Shown: positions 1 to 8,061 of the stretch, piece after piece
How positions within the stretch are numbered: position 1 is the first letter of the stretch
Layout of the letters: each line of letters starts with the position of its first letter
DNA from: Acidithiobacillus sulfurivorans
Lineage (GTDB): Bacteria > Pseudomonadota > Gammaproteobacteria > Acidithiobacillales > Acidithiobacillaceae
DNA: 64,000 bases
Direction: 5' to 3'
Assembly: GCF_018853815.1 (NCBI RefSeq)
Contig: NZ_JAAOMP010000096.1
Coordinates: 62,001-126,000, forward strand
Position numbers and translations under genes: made by a program
The notes under the pieces: generated by a model
Told to the model about the DNA's origin: nothing
Database searches by the model: none
Seen by the model: the letters and a program-made list of their open reading frames with translations, nothing else

Positions 1-119
1 ACGGCACAGCATGCCAGCCCAAAAGTCATGGGCCACAAGGAGCCGGTACGACTCCAGTTGACCACGGTATCGATGCTGGTGGTCACAAAACCTTTTTCGA
101 GGATGCCTTCTATTCCCAT
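1..119 (-). CDS. nuoB: NADH-quinone oxidoreductase subunit B, N-terminal part (cut by window edge)
   Basis: Only the first 39 codons are inside the window. They start at the ATG at 119 and run to the edge. The peptide begins [17 protein letters not shown] and reaches the GLACCA segment, whose paired cysteines belong to the ligand set of cluster N2 in NuoB of complex I. The start lies inside the 3' end of nuoA (10-nt overlap), the usual nuoA-nuoB arrangement that suggests translational coupling. NuoB sits at the junction of the peripheral arm and the membrane arm, where electrons pass to quinone. The rest of the nuo operon should continue to the left of the window. Identification rests on this short stretch plus the nuoA neighbour. 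Confidence 0.9.
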   Translation of the reverse strand, partial: MGIEGILEKGFVTTSIDTVVNWSRTGSLWPMTFGLACCA

Positions 120-466
120 TCCAAGGCTCCTTTTTTCCACTCATAAATGAAACCCACCACGAGAATGGCGAGAAAAATCATCATGGCCAGAAAACCCATC
201 ATGCCGATTTGATCGAAGACCACGGCCCAGGGGAACAGGAAGGCAATTTCCAGATCAAAGAGAATGAACAGAATGGCTACCAGATAATAGCGCACATCAA
301 ATTTGACGCGCGCATCTTCAAAAGCCTCAAAGCCACATTCATAGGGCGAGAGCTTTTCGCTATCCGGTTTGTGCGGTCCCAGCGAGGCTCCCATCAGCAA
401 TGGGACCACACCGACCACCAGTGCCACCACAATAAAGATGAGCACGGGTAAATAGTGGTTCAACAT
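110..466 (-). CDS. nuoA: NADH-quinone oxidoreductase subunit A
   Basis: Small membrane subunit of respiratory complex I, 118 aa from the chosen start. A longer frame opens at 508, but the ATG at 466 follows GAGGAGT at a 7-nt spacing and gives the usual N-terminus MLNHYLPV. Three membrane segments are visible, roughly residues 5-25, 60-82 and 86-107. Between the first two lies the conserved loop with YECGFE, and the protein ends in the family's EWKKGALEW. It is first in the nuo operon and overlaps nuoB by 10 nt. A terminator follows the upstream tRNA-Leu gene, so nuo should have its own promoter in the A+T-rich 470-570 interval. In iron- or sulfur-oxidizing chemolithotrophs complex I may run in reverse to make NADH; that direction is inference. 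Confidence 0.93.
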   Translation of the reverse strand: MLNHYLPVLIFIVVALVVGVVPLLMGASLGPHKPDSEKLSPYECGFEAFEDARVKFDVRYYLVAILFILFDLEIAFLFPWAVVFDQIGMMGFLAMMIFLAILVVGFIYEWKKGALEWE

Positions 467-553
467 CCCCAACACTCCTCCACCCAAATATGGACCTGAA
501 AACACCATCTCCAGAGTCCGCTATAAATTAATTTTCTTATATATAAATCAATG

Positions 554-571
554 CTCTGGTATACTCCAGAG
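554..571. promoter_or_regulatory. Short palindrome in the nuo upstream region
   Basis: CTCTGG at 554-559 and CCAGAG at 566-571 form a perfect 6-bp inverted repeat around TATACT. It lies between the tRNA-Leu terminator and nuoA, in an A+T-rich stretch (TATATATAAG, TTAATTTATA on the minus strand) that probably holds the nuo promoter. It could be an operator or a second hairpin. No specific regulator can be named. Confidence 0.35.
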
Positions 572-572
572 A

Positions 573-595
573 CAAAAAAACAGCCCTATAGGCTG
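573..595 (-). terminator. Rho-independent terminator after tRNA-Leu
   Basis: Read on the minus strand, CAGCC and GGCTG (595-591 and 585-581) form a 5-bp stem with a 5-base loop, followed at once by seven T residues (580-574). It lies 5 nt past the tRNA 3' end, so it probably ends transcription from secG and tRNA-Leu before nuoA. Confidence 0.8.
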
Positions 596-600
596 CAATT

Positions 601-685
601 TGGTGCCGAAGACCGGATTCGAACCGGCACAGCTTGCGCCGCCGCCCCCTCAAGACGGTGTGTCTACCAATTTCACCACTTCGGC
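601..685 (-). tRNA. tRNA-Leu (anticodon GAG)
   Basis: An 85-nt class II tRNA on the minus strand. The acceptor stem starts GCCGAAG and the gene ends with encoded CCA (601-603). The anticodon stem CCGTC/GGCGG encloses the loop TTGAGGG, giving anticodon GAG, which reads CUC and CUU. A long variable arm typical of tRNA-Leu lies between the anticodon arm and the T arm, which has GGTTCGAATCC. It sits between secG and nuoA, a common order in proteobacteria. Confidence 0.97.
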
Positions 686-722
686 CGAAGTTCTAAAACT
701 TTCTCATGACCCGCTTGCTACG

Positions 723-1136
723 TCAAGGCTTCACAGGTGTTTTTGCTGTAGAAACTGGCGCTGCTGGCACACTGCTTGCTGCAGAACCCGTAGCCGCTGC
801 CGCAGGATGAACGACCGTAGGCGTCGCAGTAGCGGGTTTCACCGGTAGCGTGCTGGTAACCGGGGCCTTGCTTGGCAAAGCAATCCCGGAAACCGCACTG
901 CTTGCAGCATGATCGGAAAGATACGCCAGACCAAGACTGTTCAGAAAAAATATGGCACCAATAACCGCAGTGGTATGGCTGAGGAAGTTTCCCGCTCCCT
1001 GGGCACCAAATACGGTTTGCGATCCACCACCGCCAAATGCTGCGCCCATATCCGCGCCCTGACCTTTCTGAATCAGGACCAGCCCTACCAGGACGACACA
1101 AATAATCACCTGAAACACCAATAACAAGGTGTACAT
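723..1136 (-). CDS. secG: Preprotein translocase subunit SecG
   Basis: Inner-membrane accessory subunit of the SecYEG channel, 137 aa from the ATG at 1136. That start follows GAGGAGGTT and gives the family's N-terminus MYTLLLVFQVII; a longer frame to 1172 has no comparable site. Two membrane helices (about 2-24 and 53-75) flank the conserved segment with KGQGADMGAAFGGG and SQTVFG. The roughly 60 residues after the second helix are rich in Ala, Pro, Thr and Val and longer than in E. coli SecG (110 aa), a low-complexity tail common in this family. It starts 4 nt after the tpiA stop and is followed by tRNA-Leu, so it is the last protein gene of this run. Confidence 0.95.
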   Translation of the reverse strand: MYTLLLVFQVIICVVLVGLVLIQKGQGADMGAAFGGGGSQTVFGAQGAGNFLSHTTAVIGAIFFLNSLGLAYLSDHAASSAVSGIALPSKAPVTSTLPVKPATATPTVVHPAAAATGSAASSVPAAPVSTAKTPVKP

Positions 1137-1140
1137 CAAA

Positions 1141-1938
1141 TCAACCTCCTCGTCCTGCCAATTCGGCAGCACGACAAATTTGGATAAATTCTCCCGCGCT
1201 CAGGGATGCTCCGCCAACCAGAGCGCCATCAATATCTTCCTGCTCAAACAGTGCCGCTGCGTTATTGCCCTTGACGCTGCCTCCGTACAACAGAATCAGG
1301 CGCTTGGCCAACTGGCTGGAATGCCCTGCCACCAGCTTACGAATAAAAGCATGTACGGTCTGGGCCTCTTCCGGACTGGCACTTTGCCCGGTGCCAATGG
1401 CCCAGATGGGTTCGTAGGCAATGATGAGGTTAGGCTGGTTGGACTCCAGATTCAACAAAGGCAATATCGCCTCGACCTGACGCTGCAGAACCTGTTCGGT
1501 AGCGCCCTGGGCGCGCTCAGCTTCGCTCTCACCCACACAGACCACGGGTATCAGACCCGATGACAGCGCCGCTTTCACCTTGCGGGCCACCAGTTCGTCC
1601 GTTTCCGCAAAAATCTGCCGTCTTTCCGAATGCCCTACCAAAACATAGCGACAACCCATGTCGCGGAGCATTGCGCCCGAAATTTCTCCGGTATAGGCCC
1701 CATTGGGTTCCCAGAACAAGTTCTGCCCCCCCCAGCGCAAAGCGGTTCCCTTTGCTTCCTGAGTCACCGCGTGCAAAAGGGTGTACGGCGGGAACAGCAC
1801 CACTTCAGGACGCATCTGCTCCAGATCGGCGCTGAGAATGGCTTGGGTAAGATGCACGGCATCGGCGCTGAGGCCATTCATCTTCCAGTTTCCTGCAACC
1901 ATGGTGGGACGCAAATCAAATCTTCCTTGTTCAGCCAT
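1141..1938 (-). CDS. tpiA: Triosephosphate isomerase
   Basis: Interconverts dihydroxyacetone phosphate and glyceraldehyde 3-phosphate in glycolysis, gluconeogenesis and the Calvin cycle. The 265-aa protein has all TIM signatures: AGNWKMNG with the active-site Lys, VGHSERR with the catalytic His, and AYEPIWAIGTG with the catalytic Glu, followed by the phosphate loop YGGSVKG. The chosen ATG at 1938 puts 12 residues before the usual start; an internal ATG at 1902 would give the more typical 253 aa, but no ribosome-binding site precedes it. It lies downstream of glmM and 4 nt before secG, the common glmM-tpiA-secG order. Confidence 0.97.
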   Translation of the reverse strand: MAEQGRFDLRPTMVAGNWKMNGLSADAVHLTQAILSADLEQMRPEVVLFPPYTLLHAVTQEAKGTALRWGGQNLFWEPNGAYTGEISGAMLRDMGCRYVLVGHSERRQIFAETDELVARKVKAALSSGLIPVVCVGESEAERAQGATEQVLQRQVEAILPLLNLESNQPNLIIAYEPIWAIGTGQSASPEEAQTVHAFIRKLVAGHSSQLAKRLILLYGGSVKGNNAAALFEQEDIDGALVGGASLSAGEFIQICRAAELAGRGG

Positions 1939-2011
1939 ATGTCATGATCGTCTAATGTGCGACCGAGTGTAAAGACTCCACTCGAAGCGGTCAATTTTGC
2001 ATTTTCTGATT

Positions 2012-3352
2012 TTATCCGGGCGCCAGATCACTGAGTTCTTTGGCAAGCTTCTCGGCAACCCGCGCAGCCAGGTCCGCTGACACGGCCTCGACCATGACCC
2101 GCAACAATGGTTCTGTACCTGATGGCCGCACCAGTAGCCGCCCTTTATCCGCCAATTCTTGTTCTGCGGCCGCAACCCGTTCTTGCGCTGCAGGATGATC
2201 GAGCAAACGTCGTGCATCTGCCAGACGTACGCCAATCAGCACCTGCGGATAAGGCTGATAGCCTTCCCGAAGTGCCTTCAAGCTTTTGCCGGATTTACGC
2301 ATAATGGCCAGCACGCGCAAGGCGGCCAGAATAGCATCCCCCGTGGTATTGGCCGGCGTAATAATATGCCCAGATGATTCACCACCCAGAGGGAAGGCGT
2401 GCTGCTGCATGGCTTCAAGAACATAGCGATCACCGACGGCGCTACGCACAAAAGGCACTCCCAAATCAGCAAGACCCTGCTCAAGGGCCAGATTACTCAT
2501 GACTGTACCGACCACGCCTGACAAAATACCCTGCTGCTGCATGTCGCGGGCCAAAAGCCAGATGAGTTCGTCGCCATCCAGCAGCGCGCCCTGACCATCT
2601 ACCAAAATCAGTCTATCGCCATCACCATCAAAAGCAATACCGAGGTCAGCCTGAGTACTGCGCACCTGCTCCTGCAGACTTTCCGGACAGGTCGAACCGA
2701 CTCCGGCATTGATGTTGATGCCATTGGGTTCCACACCGAGCAAAGTCAATTGTGCACCCAACTCCCGGAATACCATGGGGCCCACCTTGTAATTGGCACC
2801 GTGCGCACAATCCACAACCAGATGCAGGCCACGCAAGTCCAGGTTGGCCGGAAAGGTGGTTTTGCAAAACTCTACATAACGACCTGCCGCATCCTCTACG
2901 CGGCGCGCCTTACCAAGCTGTTCGGAATCAGAAACCAGCATTGGCCGATCCATCCAGGCTTCAATGGCTTCTTCCTGGGCATCGGGCAATTTATAGCCGT
3001 CGCCCGAGAAAAACTTGATCCCATTGTCCTGATAGGGATTATGCGAAGCGCTGATGACAATCCCGGCGTCCGCACGCAGAGTACGCGTCAAATAGGCAAT
3101 AGCTGGTGTCGGCAAAGGACCGACCAGCAACACATCTACCCCAGCACTGGCCAGACCGGATTCCAGTGCTGATTCCAGCAAATAACCAGAAAGCCGTGTA
3201 TCCTTGCCAATCACCACCCGGGGTCGCCCCGTAACACCAGCGGTCAGCACATGACCAGCCGCCCATCCCAACTTCAGCACCCATTCCGGGTGAATGACGG
3301 AATCTCCGACCCGTCCCCTGACACCATCGGTGCCAAACCACTTTCTGCTCAT
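2012..3352 (-). CDS. glmM: Phosphoglucosamine mutase
   Basis: Converts glucosamine 6-phosphate to glucosamine 1-phosphate for UDP-GlcNAc, feeding peptidoglycan and LPS synthesis. The 446-aa length matches the family. The active-site phosphoserine loop SASHNP is at about 101-106. The metal-binding loop DGDGDR and the C-terminal phosphate-binding RPSGTEPLLRV are intact, and the N-terminus has the typical KWFGTDGVRG. Its ATG overlaps the folP stop by 4 nt, so the pair is probably translationally coupled, as ftsH-folP-glmM is in E. coli. Confidence 0.97.
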   Translation of the reverse strand: MSRKWFGTDGVRGRVGDSVIHPEWVLKLGWAAGHVLTAGVTGRPRVVIGKDTRLSGYLLESALESGLASAGVDVLLVGPLPTPAIAYLTRTLRADAGIVISASHNPYQDNGIKFFSGDGYKLPDAQEEAIEAWMDRPMLVSDSEQLGKARRVEDAAGRYVEFCKTTFPANLDLRGLHLVVDCAHGANYKVGPMVFRELGAQLTLLGVEPNGININAGVGSTCPESLQEQVRSTQADLGIAFDGDGDRLILVDGQGALLDGDELIWLLARDMQQQGILSGVVGTVMSNLALEQGLADLGVPFVRSAVGDRYVLEAMQQHAFPLGGESSGHIITPANTTGDAILAALRVLAIMRKSGKSLKALREGYQPYPQVLIGVRLADARRLLDHPAAQERVAAAEQELADKGRLLVRPSGTEPLLRVMVEAVSADLAARVAEKLAKELSDLAPG

Positions 3353-4218
3353 GGTGTTTCCCTCAACGGCTTTTCAGCCCCTTGTTCCTGAATACCTGTC
3401 CAGACTTTGATGGCCTGCACCGTTTCTGCCACATCGTGGACGCGCAGCACCTGCGCGCCCTCGGCCACAGCCCAGAGTGCGGCGGCAATACTACCGGCCA
3501 GCCGTTGAGCGGCAAGGGCGACGCCTGACAACTCCCCAATCATGCTTTTTCGGGAAACTCCGACAACAATCGGCAATCCCAGGCTTTGTAGGGCATCCAG
3601 TTCCCGCAAAAGCCGGCAGTTACCCTGGAGATCTTTGGCAAAACCAAATCCGGGGTCCAGTAATAACTGTTCACGGCGGATTCCTGCGGTTGCGCATGCA
3701 GCCATGCGTTCCCTGAAAAAACAGGTTACTTCGCCAAGCACATCGTCATAATGAGTATTGGTCTGCATGTTGCGTGGAATGCCCCGCATATGCATCAGGC
3801 AAACCGGGATGTCCAACTCTGCGACCATGGCCAGCGATTGGGGATCGCCTTGCAGTGCGGTGACATCATTCATCAACCCCGCCCCCAGAGACCAGGCTTC
3901 CCGCATGACCTTAGCTTTGTAAGTATCTATGGACACCGGCAAAGGTACTGCTGCCAGCACCGCTTCCACCACCGGAAGCAGGCGATCCATTTCTTCGGAC
4001 TCGGAAACAGCGGGGGCACCCGGACGGGTTGATTCCGCACCAATATCAATGATGTCGCCGCCACTCTCCCAGATTTGCCGCGCCCGCATAACCGCCAACT
4101 CCGGGCGGATATAAGTTCCGCCATCGGAGAAAGAGTCGGGCGTGACATTCAAAATCCCCATAACACAAGGGCGCCCCAAATACAGCGGGCGCCCATTGCA
4201 ATCCAGCGTTACGGTCAA
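3349..4218 (-). CDS. folP: Dihydropteroate synthase
   Basis: Condenses p-aminobenzoate with hydroxymethyl-dihydropterin pyrophosphate in folate synthesis. The 289-aa protein carries the first pterin-binding signature MGILNVTPDSFSDGG near residue 19, the second signature DIGAESTRPGA, and the C-terminal RVHDV of the TIM-barrel family. DPGFGFAKD, a further conserved strand motif, is also present. Its start overlaps the ftsH stop by 4 nt (ATGA) and its stop overlaps the glmM start by 4 nt. It is the target of sulfonamides in other bacteria; nothing unusual is seen in the site. Confidence 0.97.
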   Translation of the reverse strand: MTVTLDCNGRPLYLGRPCVMGILNVTPDSFSDGGTYIRPELAVMRARQIWESGGDIIDIGAESTRPGAPAVSESEEMDRLLPVVEAVLAAVPLPVSIDTYKAKVMREAWSLGAGLMNDVTALQGDPQSLAMVAELDIPVCLMHMRGIPRNMQTNTHYDDVLGEVTCFFRERMAACATAGIRREQLLLDPGFGFAKDLQGNCRLLRELDALQSLGLPIVVGVSRKSMIGELSGVALAAQRLAGSIAAALWAVAEGAQVLRVHDVAETVQAIKVWTGIQEQGAEKPLRETP

Positions 4219-6140
4219 ACGGGATGCTCTCCGGGATTGAGGCCCGGCAGCGTCTGACCACCGGTCTTATCCGAACTGGCGGCATTACCATCCGGGGGCA
4301 TGGTCGGATAACTGCCCGCTTCATCCACCGGCGGACGTGGATCACGCCCGGCCATGATGTCACTCACCTGATTGGAATCCAGGGTTTCGTACTTCAACAA
4401 AGCCTTAGCCATAGCTTCGACCTTGTCGCGATTTCCCTCTACCAATTTGCGTGCTACATCATAACGCTCACGAATGATGCCCCGGATTTCTCCGTCCACT
4501 GTCATGGCTGTCTGTTCGGAAATGTTACTATGCTTGGTCATTTCCCGACCAATGAACACTTCTTCTTCTTTCTCACCAATGACCATGGGACCAATATTGG
4601 ACATACCCCACTGGGTCACCATTTTCCGGGCCAGATCCGTGGCGCGTTCAATATCATTACCCGCACCCGTGGTCATCTGATTCAGAAAGACTTCTTCGGC
4701 AATACGTCCACCCATCAGGATGGAAATGTTACAGAGAATTTCCTCACGCTCATAATTGAAGCGGTCTTCAGTAGGCAATTGCATGGTTACACCCAAAGCC
4801 CGACCACGAGGAATGATGGTCACCTTATGGACCGGATCTGTGCCAGGCAACAACTTGGCAACCACCGCATGACCAGATTCATGGTATGCCGTAGTTTCCC
4901 GCTGCTTGTCACTCATCACTACCGATTTGCGTTCAGCACCCATCATGACCTTGTCTTTGGCATTTTCAAAGTCATGCATATCAACCAGACGCTTACTCTT
5001 GCGAGCTGCCATCAACGCCGCTTCGTTGACCAGATTGGCCAGGTCAGCCCCGGAAAAACCAGGCGTACCCCGGGCAATGACCTTGGGATCCACGTCGGGC
5101 GTAATAGGCACTTTACGCATGTGAACCTGCAAAATCTGTTCACGACCACGAATATCGGGCAAGGGCACAGTGACCTGACGATCAAAACGACCAGGACGCA
5201 ACAAGGCTGGATCCAGCACATCCGGACGGTTGGTGGCAGCCACCACAATAACACCTTCCGTACCTTCAAAACCATCCATCTCTACCAGCAACTGGTTGAG
5301 GGTCTGTTCGCGCTCATCATTACCACCGCCAAGACCCGCACCACGCTGCCGTCCGACCGCATCAATTTCGTCAATGAAAATGATGCAGGGTGCATGCTTT
5401 TTCGCCTGCTCGAACATGTCGCGAACCCGAGAGGCGCCGACACCCACGAACATTTCCACAAAATCCGAGCCCGAAATGGAGAAGAACGGTACCCGGGCTT
5501 CACCGGCAATGGCGCGTGCCAGCAAGGTTTTACCGGCACCCGGTGAACCCATCAAAAGCACACCCTTGGGAATCCGACCACCGAGACGCTGGAATTTTTG
5601 GGGATCGCGCAGGAAGTCGACAATTTCCGCCAGCTCTTCCTTGGCTTCTTCAATGCCCGCCACATCGGCGAAGGTGACCTTGTTGTTTTCTTCAGTCAAC
5701 ATCCGGGCCTTGCTGCGCCCGAATGTCATGGCACCACGGCCACCCGCACCACCGCCACCCATCTGGCGCATGAAGAAAATCCAGACGCCAATAAGCAGAA
5801 GCATGGGGAACCAGGAAATCAGGATGGACAGCAAAATAGATTGTCCTGCCGGGGGTTTTACATTGATTTTTACGCCTGCGGCAAGCAACTGGGGCACCAG
5901 CTGGGTATCATTGGTCGGCGTGTAAACGCTGAACTTTTGCCCGGAACTGAGACTACCCGTTACATGATTGGCATCAATATTCACATCGGCTACTTGCCCT
6001 TGCTTGATGCTATTCACAAACGTCGAAAAGTCCATAGCCTGAGCGGGCGTCGAACTACTCGTATTGAGGTTCTGAAACACCAGCATCAGGATGACCCCTA
6101 TGGCCACCCATAACAAAACGTTTTTTAAGACATTATTCAT
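4215..6140 (-). CDS. ftsH: ATP-dependent zinc metalloprotease FtsH
   Basis: Membrane-anchored AAA+ protease that degrades misfolded membrane proteins and regulatory proteins; 641 aa, standard length. An N-terminal membrane helix (about 5-22), a periplasmic domain and a second helix (about 102-123) precede the AAA module. Walker A GSPGAGKT is at 198-205, Walker B FIDEID at 255-260, and the second region of homology spans 302-321. The zinc site HESGH is at 420-424. The pore motif [10 protein letters not shown] is present. A candidate sigma-70 promoter (TTGTCA-17-TAACAT) lies upstream after tldD, and the gene leads the ftsH-folP-glmM unit through 4-nt overlaps. Confidence 0.98.
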   Translation of the reverse strand: MNNVLKNVLLWVAIGVILMLVFQNLNTSSSTPAQAMDFSTFVNSIKQGQVADVNIDANHVTGSLSSGQKFSVYTPTNDTQLVPQLLAAGVKINVKPPAGQSILLSILISWFPMLLLIGVWIFFMRQMGGGGAGGRGAMTFGRSKARMLTEENNKVTFADVAGIEEAKEELAEIVDFLRDPQKFQRLGGRIPKGVLLMGSPGAGKTLLARAIAGEARVPFFSISGSDFVEMFVGVGASRVRDMFEQAKKHAPCIIFIDEIDAVGRQRGAGLGGGNDEREQTLNQLLVEMDGFEGTEGVIVVAATNRPDVLDPALLRPGRFDRQVTVPLPDIRGREQILQVHMRKVPITPDVDPKVIARGTPGFSGADLANLVNEAALMAARKSKRLVDMHDFENAKDKVMMGAERKSVVMSDKQRETTAYHESGHAVVAKLLPGTDPVHKVTIIPRGRALGVTMQLPTEDRFNYEREEILCNISILMGGRIAEEVFLNQMTTGAGNDIERATDLARKMVTQWGMSNIGPMVIGEKEEEVFIGREMTKHSNISEQTAMTVDGEIRGIIRERYDVARKLVEGNRDKVEAMAKALLKYETLDSNQVSDIMAGRDPRPPVDEAGSYPTMPPDGNAASSDKTGGQTLPGLNPGEHPV

Positions 6141-6196
6141 AAGTTACCCCCCGCAAGGGAGAATTTGACCCAGATTCAAGACTGACAGATGCTTTG

Positions 6197-6225
6197 ATGT
6201 TAGCCCTCTGAAAAGCCACTGACAA
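6197..6225 (-). promoter_or_regulatory. Candidate sigma-70 promoter for ftsH
   Basis: On the minus strand TTGTCA (6225-6220) and TAACAT (6202-6197) are separated by exactly 17 bp, upstream of the ftsH ATG at 6140. The match is good at -35 (5 of 6) and moderate at -10. Transcription could also read through from tldD. Confidence 0.4.
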
Positions 6226-6236
6226 TAAGATTTTTT

Positions 6237-7682
6237 TCAACCCTGCGTTCCTCCCACCGTCAGATCGCGTATTTTGAGAGTAGGCTGACCGACGCCCACC
6301 GGCACACTCTGACCATCCTTACCACAAGTACCCACACCCGTATCTAATTGGAGATCATTACCGATCATTTCAACCCTGGTCAGCACATCCGGACCGTTTC
6401 CAATCAGTGTCGCCCCTTTTATCGGCCGGGTTATTTTACCATTTTCAATGAGATAGGCTTCAGAAGCGGAAAACACAAACTTACCGTTGGTAATATCCAC
6501 CTGCCCCCCGCCAAAGTTCACCGCGTAGAGACCACGCCGGACACTGGCAATAATTTCCTGAGGATCCCGATCACCCGCACGCATGTAGGTATTGGTCATC
6601 CGGGGCATGGGAAGATGCGCATAGGACTCGCGACGACCATTGCCGGTAGAACGGGTGCCGGTCAGGCGGGCGTTGAGCGTATCCTGCAAATAGCCCTTGA
6701 GGATTCCATCTTCAATGAGGGTGGTACACTGGGTTTCCGTGCCTTCGTCATCGATATTCAGGCTGCCCCGGCGATTTTCAAGCGTACCGTCGTCCACCAC
6801 AGTCACCCCTGGAGCAGCAACCCGCTCACCGACCCGACCACTAAATGCACTGGTACCCTTACGATTGAAATCACCTTCCAAGCCATGGCCGATGGCTTCA
6901 TGCAGTAAAATGCCCGGCCAACCCGGCCCCAGCACCACATCCATACTCCCTGCCGGCGCCGCTTCAGCTTCCAGATTAATGAGTGCCTGACGAGCCGCTT
7001 CGCGGGCAAAATCGTCTGCCATCTGGCCTTTCAGGAAGGTCTGGTAATCATAACGACCACCACCACCGGCGCTCCCCTGCTCGCGACGTCCGCCCTGCTC
7101 GGCAATGGCCGAAACATGGAGACGCACCAAAGGACGGACATCTGCCGCCATGGTGCCATCCAGCCGCGCCACCAGTATCGCCTCGAATTTGGCACTCAGG
7201 CTGGCCATCACCTGAACAATGCGGGGGTCTACCGACCGCGCCACTTGCTCCACTCGCTCCAGCAGGGCGATTTTTTCTTCATTAGGGATAGAGGCCAACG
7301 GATCGGTTGGCTGATACAAGGACAGCCCATTGCGCCGCTGCCAGACCAGGCCCCGATTCTCACCCGGCTGATGGACAATGGCGCGCGCCGCGTCTGCAGC
7401 CGTCAGCAGCGCCTCGACGCCAATTTCATCCGAGTAGGCCAGGCCCTGACGCTCGCCCTGAATGGCGCGCACCCCTACCCCCTGCTCAATGGAATGACTC
7501 CCGTTTTTCACCACCCCTTCTTCGAGACTGAAGCCTTCGCTGCGACTGTACTGAAAGTACAGGTCGGCATCATCCAGCGCTCGATGAGACAGTCGGCCAA
7601 ACACTTTTTCCAGCTCCCCTTCACTGATTCCGCCGGGAGTAAACAAGGTGGCACGCGCTATATCGAGGGTTGAAGCAGTCAT
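6237..7682 (-). CDS. tldD: Metalloprotease TldD
   Basis: Zinc protease subunit that with TldE (PmbA) forms a heterodimer acting on unfolded peptides, for example in modified-peptide maturation and CcdA turnover in E. coli. The 481-aa length is typical. The zinc motif HEAIGH, of HExxxH type, is at 261-266, followed by [14 protein letters not shown], and the later conserved Gly-rich stretch [16 protein letters not shown] is present. No pmbA partner is seen in the window. It is the first gene of the minus-strand block and is followed after 96 nt by ftsH. Confidence 0.95.
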   Translation of the reverse strand: MTASTLDIARATLFTPGGISEGELEKVFGRLSHRALDDADLYFQYSRSEGFSLEEGVVKNGSHSIEQGVGVRAIQGERQGLAYSDEIGVEALLTAADAARAIVHQPGENRGLVWQRRNGLSLYQPTDPLASIPNEEKIALLERVEQVARSVDPRIVQVMASLSAKFEAILVARLDGTMAADVRPLVRLHVSAIAEQGGRREQGSAGGGGRYDYQTFLKGQMADDFAREAARQALINLEAEAAPAGSMDVVLGPGWPGILLHEAIGHGLEGDFNRKGTSAFSGRVGERVAAPGVTVVDDGTLENRRGSLNIDDEGTETQCTTLIEDGILKGYLQDTLNARLTGTRSTGNGRRESYAHLPMPRMTNTYMRAGDRDPQEIIASVRRGLYAVNFGGGQVDITNGKFVFSASEAYLIENGKITRPIKGATLIGNGPDVLTRVEMIGNDLQLDTGVGTCGKDGQSVPVGVGQPTLKIRDLTVGGTQG

Positions 7683-7881
7683 ATCATCCTTCCTTGAGAG
7701 TCTATGTCGTCAGTATGCGCCCAAGACGCCAATTAGAACAAGTCCAAATTTTAATTTCTTTAGAAGCGATCTGTAAACTCCACAAAAACGGCGCGGGCCA
7801 AAGTCGCGGCAAAGCCTCCAAGCCCTCTACCGTTTTTGTGGCCCTTCAGAAAACCTGCGCAAAATGATTGCACTGGCTATC

Positions 7882-7924
7882 TTATCCACACCTTGCAAAC
7901 CATTTATCCACCTTTTCATCCACA
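7882..7924 (+). promoter_or_regulatory. Cluster of three DnaA-box-like sites upstream of nrdA
   Basis: TTATCCACA at 7882-7890 is a perfect DnaA box. TTATCCACC at 7904-7912 and TCATCCACA at 7916-7924 each differ by one base. All three are in the same orientation within 43 bp, just upstream of the nrd promoter, and the third overlaps the first NrdR box. DnaA acts at nrdAB in E. coli, so replication-linked control of dNTP supply is a reasonable inference. The rest of the 379-nt gap between tldD and nrdA shows no gene. Confidence 0.65.
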
Positions 7925-7966
7925 ATATGTAGTTGACAACAGCACCAGCAAGACTATATTTGGTGT
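7920..7966 (+). promoter_or_regulatory. nrdAB promoter with tandem NrdR boxes
   Basis: Box 1 (7920-7935) has core CAATATGTAG and box 2 (7951-7966) has core CTATATTTGG; both fit the NrdR pattern CwATATaTwG, box 2 with one deviation. The cores start at 7923 and 7954, 31 bp apart, which is three helical turns as in known NrdR operators. A sigma-70 promoter lies across them: TTGACA at 7933-7938 and TATATT at 7955-7960, with 16 bp between. Box 2 covers the -10 element, so NrdR binding should block RNA polymerase. The nrdR gene is not in this window. Confidence 0.75.
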
Positions 7967-8061
7967 GTGAGGTGTCTGGTAGGCAATTTGTTTTCCGGGT
8001 GCCCATTGCGTGACATAAACGCTTTTTCCAGGCCCTTTACGCCCAGCTTCGGAGTCTCAAC

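Noticed and set aside
4224-5546. Long plus-strand open frame of 440 codons
   Set aside because: It lies antisense to ftsH, whose motifs are complete; the frame has His/Thr-rich shadow composition and no family features.
6231-6237. T-run after tldD as a terminator
   Set aside because: The run is on the plus strand, whereas tldD is read from the minus strand, and no stem precedes it in the right direction.
7882-7924. Chromosome replication origin, suggested by DnaA boxes
   Set aside because: Only three boxes, no A+T-rich unwinding region of the usual size, and no dnaA, dnaN or gidA nearby; promoter control of nrdAB explains them better.
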